Of a stretch of 64,000 nucleotides of DNA, positions 61,412 through 64,000 are shown piece by piece. Source of the DNA: Gammaproteobacteria bacterium. Lineage in GTDB: Bacteria > Pseudomonadota > Gammaproteobacteria > SZUA-152. The stretch is taken from the NCBI GenBank assembly GCA_032250735.1, contig JAVVEP010000013.1, forward strand, positions 29,163-93,162. The letters are read 5' to 3'. The notes under the pieces are model-generated. The model ran no database searches and was not told where the DNA came from. It saw nothing but the letters and a program-made list of their open reading frames with translations. The position numbers and the translations under genes are program-made. Every line of letters starts with the position of its first letter. The first letter of the stretch is position 1.

Positions 61412-62003
61412 AGCGGGAAGTCCTTTTATTTTTTTTAATGTAATCTGACGCTGAGGTAGACCGGCAAGGCTCGGGGATTATGTCACAAAACCATCCAATA
61501 AAAACCGCGCTCAACACTGCCTCCATCGCCAACAGTCCCTGTCAACCGCTTGAATTTACAAACATTAAATCCGCTATCGGGCGACCATGCCTGCCCCACA
61601 AAAAACTACATATAGCTGTTTATTATTAAAAGATCGGTTTTGCCTATTAAACGGCCATTTTTGGCTATATTTTGACCATTCACCGGAGGTTAAGGCCCTG
61701 TGCCGTCAGGGAAAACCAGCACAAGCATCCTTTATCACCCTTTAAAATCAATAAGTTATGGCCAGCTTTTTTTCTTCATGAACCCCTTCACAAGATTGAC
61801 AACCAAGTCCTGCCTTGCTAACTTCTGCAACGTCATTGATCTTCTGGGTGGTGAAAATCACCCCGGTGATTAATGACACAGAACGATCAGCAGTGGTAGC
61901 GTTGATCAACACTGTGCTAGTTTCATGTACTGTCAATACACATGTATTGTCGTACCTGCAGCTAGTCATCAATGTTTGTTACTTACTTACTCTGGAGGTC
62001 ACT
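61412..62003. promoter_or_regulatory. 592-bp dyad-rich gap before the Gly/Met peptide gene
   Basis: It lies between the divergent fused membrane protein gene and the Gly/Met gene. Near the latter are three dyads: GGTGA-AAA-TCACC (61850-61862), GTTGATCAAC (61901-61910) and GTAC...CAATACA-CA-TGTATTG...GTAC (about 61928-61955). The region is AT-richer than neighbours. A 74-codon minus-strand frame (61748-61972) starts TTG/ATG without a ribosome binding site. Confidence 0.45.
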
Positions 62004-62120
62004 ATGGGTGGCGGAATGGGTGGTGGTGGCGGCGGCGGTGGCGGCGGTATGGGCGGCGGAATGGGTGGCGGCGGCATGGGCGGCGGTGGTGGTGGTGGCG
62101 GTATGGGCGGCGGAATGTAA
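62004..62120 (+). CDS. 38-residue peptide of only glycine and methionine
   Basis: ATG at 62004 follows CTGGAGGTCACT, a strong ribosome binding site. The product has 31 Gly and 7 Met (positions 1, 5, 16, 20, 25, 34, 38) and nothing else, ending TAA at 62118. Glycine codons mix GGT, GGC and GGA, and every one of three short modules ends GGA-ATG, so it is not a simple triplet expansion. No signal peptide or membrane segment. The frame is open upstream to a TTG at 61815, giving 101 residues, but without a ribosome binding site. A terminator follows at 62271. Met thioethers could bind Cu(I) or Ag(I), purely a guess. Confidence 0.6.
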   Translation: MGGGMGGGGGGGGGGMGGGMGGGGMGGGGGGGGMGGGM

Positions 62121-62270
62121 TCCGACGCAAAACCATACTGTTACACACAACCAGTATAGCTAGACATCTGACAACGGATGTTGTTGCGCAAGCAACGCCT
62201 GTGTAGCCTGCTAACCTGCTCACGCAGCTTTGCAGCTTCACCAATGTGGCTTATACCCCACGTTAAAAAT

Positions 62271-62311
62271 AGAAGGGAACTCTATTTCGGTAGGGTTCCC
62301 TTCTTGTTTTT
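62271..62311 (+). terminator. Intrinsic terminator of the Gly/Met gene
   Basis: AGAAGGGAACTCTA (62271-62284), a 6-base loop and TAGGGTTCCCTTCT (62291-62304) form a 14-bp stem with one G:U pair, followed by G then a T-run. It is 150 bp after the Gly/Met stop codon. Confidence 0.82.
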
Positions 62312-62374
62312 AAGCCCCTTATTTTTTAAGCCCCTTATTTTTTAAGCCCCTTATTTTTTAACCCTCTTGTTTTT
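62311..62374. repeat. 16-bp tandem repeats (TAAGCCCCTTATTTTT type)
   Basis: Three perfect copies start at 62311, 62327 and 62343, and a degenerate fourth (TAACCCTCTTGTTTTT) starts at 62359. They begin in the T-run of the terminator and could be a slippage product. Confidence 0.75.
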
Positions 62375-62442
62375 GTACCCCTTGCTTCCAGACTCCTGCA
62401 TCTTTGCCTATCTGAAAATTTCCGGCGCTTCGAGTACGCCAC

Positions 62443-62457
62443 TTCACAGACTCTCAG
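62443..62457. repeat. Degenerate copy of the TTTCACAGGCTCTCAG repeat
   Basis: TTCACAGACTCTCAG differs by one base from the arm of the inverted repeat at 29413-29469 and from the copy near 3346. It lies in the gap between the Gly/Met gene and the hydrolase gene. Confidence 0.4.
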
Positions 62458-62691
62458 CCCCACGCTTCCTGGCAGCGACCTCCCCTGATCACCGGTGATC
62501 ATTGCGGATTTCTGACATGCCCTCAGGCCATGGCTAAACGCGGTCACTGCAATCGTTTCATGCCCGTTGCCCTGACGCCACGGTTAAGAAATTTTCGCCA
62601 TCGAACCTGTTTATTTCTTGAATTGTCATGCGACGGGCTCTAGCATCACGTCTGATCATTTACTCAACCCACCGACTCATGGAGGAGTGCC

Positions 62692-63657
62692 ATGCTTTTT
62701 CTGACCAACCGTGAACCCAAAGGCTCGATTCGAACCAAAAGGGGACGCGATTTTCATTTTGATTTAACCAAAAACAGCCCCGCCAACTCGGTCTATTTTT
62801 GCCAACGAAAAGGCAAGGATAAATACACCGAGTTGGGCTCAACGAATTTCATGGCGACGCTGCAAAAAAGCACGGCCAAGCAGCTGCTGTTATACATTCA
62901 CGGTTTTTCCAACCTGCCCGAACCGGACATCTTTCCCCGCGCAGCCAAGTTGCAGTCGCTGTTTGACCAGAAGGAAAAAGACCTGGTGGAGGTCATCCCC
63001 ATCATCTGGCCCTGCGATGACGACAAAGGCATCATTCAGGATTACTGGGACGACCAGAAGTCCGCGGATCAAAGCGCCTATTCATTCGCGCGGGCGCTAC
63101 AACACTTCATGAATTGGCGTAACCAGCAGGCTGAAGGCGCTCCCTGCCTGAAGCGCATCAATGTTCTTGCCCATTCCATGGGTAATCGGGTATTGCGCGA
63201 AACCCTGGCGAAATGGGATCAATATGATCTGGCATCCGGCGTGCCATTACTGTTTCGCAACACAATTCTGATGGCGGCCGATGTCGTTAATGAAACCCTG
63301 GAAAAAAATGAGCGTGGTGCGTTGATCAGCCACGCCTCAAGAAATGTTTCGGTGTATTTTGCATCGGATGATCTGGCGCTGCGTTCCAGCAAGATTTCCA
63401 ATCTGAAAAACAATGTGGCATCACGTCGATTGGGACACACCGGACCGGAGGACATGAATAAAGTGCATACCAATGTCTATGCCATCGACTGCGACAACTT
63501 CAACAACACCTATGACATGCCCAAGGGACACAGCTATTTTCTGGAGGACGACACGCAACACCCGGGGCAGGTGTTTGAGCATCTTTTCAATACGATTTCA
63601 ACGGGACGCGTGCAGGTTTCAGACGAGCGAAGACGTCATCATATTTTGCCGGGGTAA
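62692..63657 (+). CDS. Alpha/beta hydrolase (DUF900-type)
   Basis: 321 residues with a GGAGGAGTGCC ribosome binding site. YIHGFSNLPEPDIF near residue 65 and the nucleophile elbow AHSMGNRVLRETL (Ser about 165) mark an esterase/lipase fold of the DUF900 type. No signal peptide, so cytoplasmic. C-terminal His candidate in GHTGPEDMNK or GHSYF. Substrate unknown. Convergent with the ABC transporter gene. Confidence 0.85.
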   Translation: MLFLTNREPKGSIRTKRGRDFHFDLTKNSPANSVYFCQRKGKDKYTELGSTNFMATLQKSTAKQLLLYIHGFSNLPEPDIFPRAAKLQSLFDQKEKDLVEVIPIIWPCDDDKGIIQDYWDDQKSADQSAYSFARALQHFMNWRNQQAEGAPCLKRINVLAHSMGNRVLRETLAKWDQYDLASGVPLLFRNTILMAADVVNETLEKNERGALISHASRNVSVYFASDDLALRSSKISNLKNNVASRRLGHTGPEDMNKVHTNVYAIDCDNFNNTYDMPKGHSYFLEDDTQHPGQVFEHLFNTISTGRVQVSDERRRHHILPG

Positions 63658-63666
63658 GGCGCCGAC

Positions 63667-64000
63667 CTATTCAGCCTCCGTCGTCTGCCACTCCACCGCC
63701 TCGCGGTAGCGTGGATGACTGGCCATGAGTTCCTCATGCCGGCCGATACTCAGACTGCCATCACCCTCAAAATAGATGACGCGGTCGGCGGAGCGGATGG
63801 AGGAATAACGATGCGCAATCAGCAGGGTGGTGCGGTGCGCCCGTAGCTCATCGAGCGCCTGCACAATCACCTGCTCAGACTGGCTGTCCAGTGCTGATGA
63901 GGCCTCGTCCAGAATCAGAATCGGCGCATCACGCAGAAAGGCCTGCGCAATGGCCAGGCGCTGTTTCTGCCCCCCCGACAGTTCGGTACCCCCCGCGCCC
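63667..64000 (-). CDS. ABC exporter ATP-binding C-terminus (partial at window edge)
   Basis: Only the 3' part is in the window, running off the right end. It holds the ABC signature LSGGQKQRLAIAQAFLRD, Walker B ILILDEASSALDS and the H-loop LLIAHRYSSIRSADRVIYFE, then a Gly-rich D-loop tail. Typical of MsbA/HlyB-like fused exporters. The membrane domain and full substrate class lie outside the window. It ends 9 bp after the convergent hydrolase stop. Confidence 0.9.
   Translation of the reverse strand, partial: GAGGTELSGGQKQRLAIAQAFLRDAPILILDEASSALDSQSEQVIVQALDELRAHRTTLLIAHRYSSIRSADRVIYFEGDGSLSIGRHEELMASHPRYREAVEWQTTEAE

Larger units (their letters stand above)
62121..62691. other. 571-bp gap downstream of the Gly/Met gene
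   Basis: It contains the terminator at 62271-62311, the 16-bp tandem repeats at 62311-62374, a degenerate TTCACAGACTCTCAG repeat copy (62443-62457) and the ribosome binding site of the hydrolase gene. No gene is supported. Confidence 0.45.

Noticed and set aside
61748..61972. 74-codon minus-strand frame ending in GLGCQSCEGVHEEKKLAITY
   Set aside because: The CxxC-like end was tempting, but no ribosome binding site precedes its TTG/ATG start and it covers the dyad-rich region better explained as regulatory.
61815..62120. 101-residue extended version of the Gly/Met protein
   Set aside because: It needs a TTG start with no ribosome binding site, whereas the ATG at 62004 has GGAGG at good spacing.

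Overview
The window is chromosomal DNA from a fairly GC-rich gammaproteobacterium, probably a free-living respiratory or sulfur-cycle relative of the Chromatiales or Ectothiorhodospiraceae type. The evidence is the protein families present (SspA/SspB, ClpS/ClpA, Aat plus Bpt, LolA, CrcB, type II secretion with rhombosortase, alternative complex III, a DsrE-like protein) and one gene order: cysG-serS-crcB-rarA-lolA-ftsK, trxB, aat-bpt-infA-clpA-clpS-icd. From memory this matches the Pseudomonas aeruginosa cysG-to-icd region, with extra genes inserted. No rRNA, tRNA, CRISPR array, intact transposase or prophage was seen.

Layout. 1-5.6 kb: an OmpR-type two-component pair, a secreted spondin-domain protein, a lipoprotein with a sulfatase-modifying-factor fold, and an HDOD protein. 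The same 11-bp-period CGTGA boxes lie upstream of the regulator and of the spondin gene, suggesting one regulon. 5.6-16.9 kb: glk and pgl, two phosphorelay kinases, a Sel1-repeat protein, an AP2-like DNA-binding protein with three 13-bp tandem repeats upstream, and a DUF1631 protein with a perfect CRP-type site upstream. 16.9-26.8 kb: a minus-strand housekeeping block (dsrE-like, cysG, serS, DUF190-crcB, rarA, lolA, ftsK, ald) whose gaps hold several palindromic repeat families. 26.9-38.4 kb: a sensor kinase, trxB, a PilZ protein, and the N-degron cluster (acyltransferase, aat, bpt, infA, clpA, clpS), then icd.

38.6-45.4 kb: a type II secretion operon gspGHIJKLMN without gspC, D, E or F, next to a divergent rhombosortase, which typically processes type II secretion substrates. 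45.4-57.1 kb: sspA-sspB, the cytochrome bc1 genes petABC and, directly upstream on the same strand, a complete alternative complex III operon whose ActB is encoded as two genes. A strong terminator separates the two quinol oxidase operons. 57.8-64 kb: a universal stress protein, a 1023-residue membrane/methyltransferase-fold/TPR fusion, a 38-codon gene encoding only glycine and methionine, an alpha/beta hydrolase, and the 3' end of an ABC transporter gene.

The items most worth follow-up are the Gly/Met-only peptide with its dyad-rich upstream region, the split-ActB complex III beside bc1, the shared 11-bp boxes of the two-component/spondin unit, the AP2-like gene with tandem repeats, and the palindromic repeat families. 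All domain and motif statements come from reading the sequence. No database search was run.
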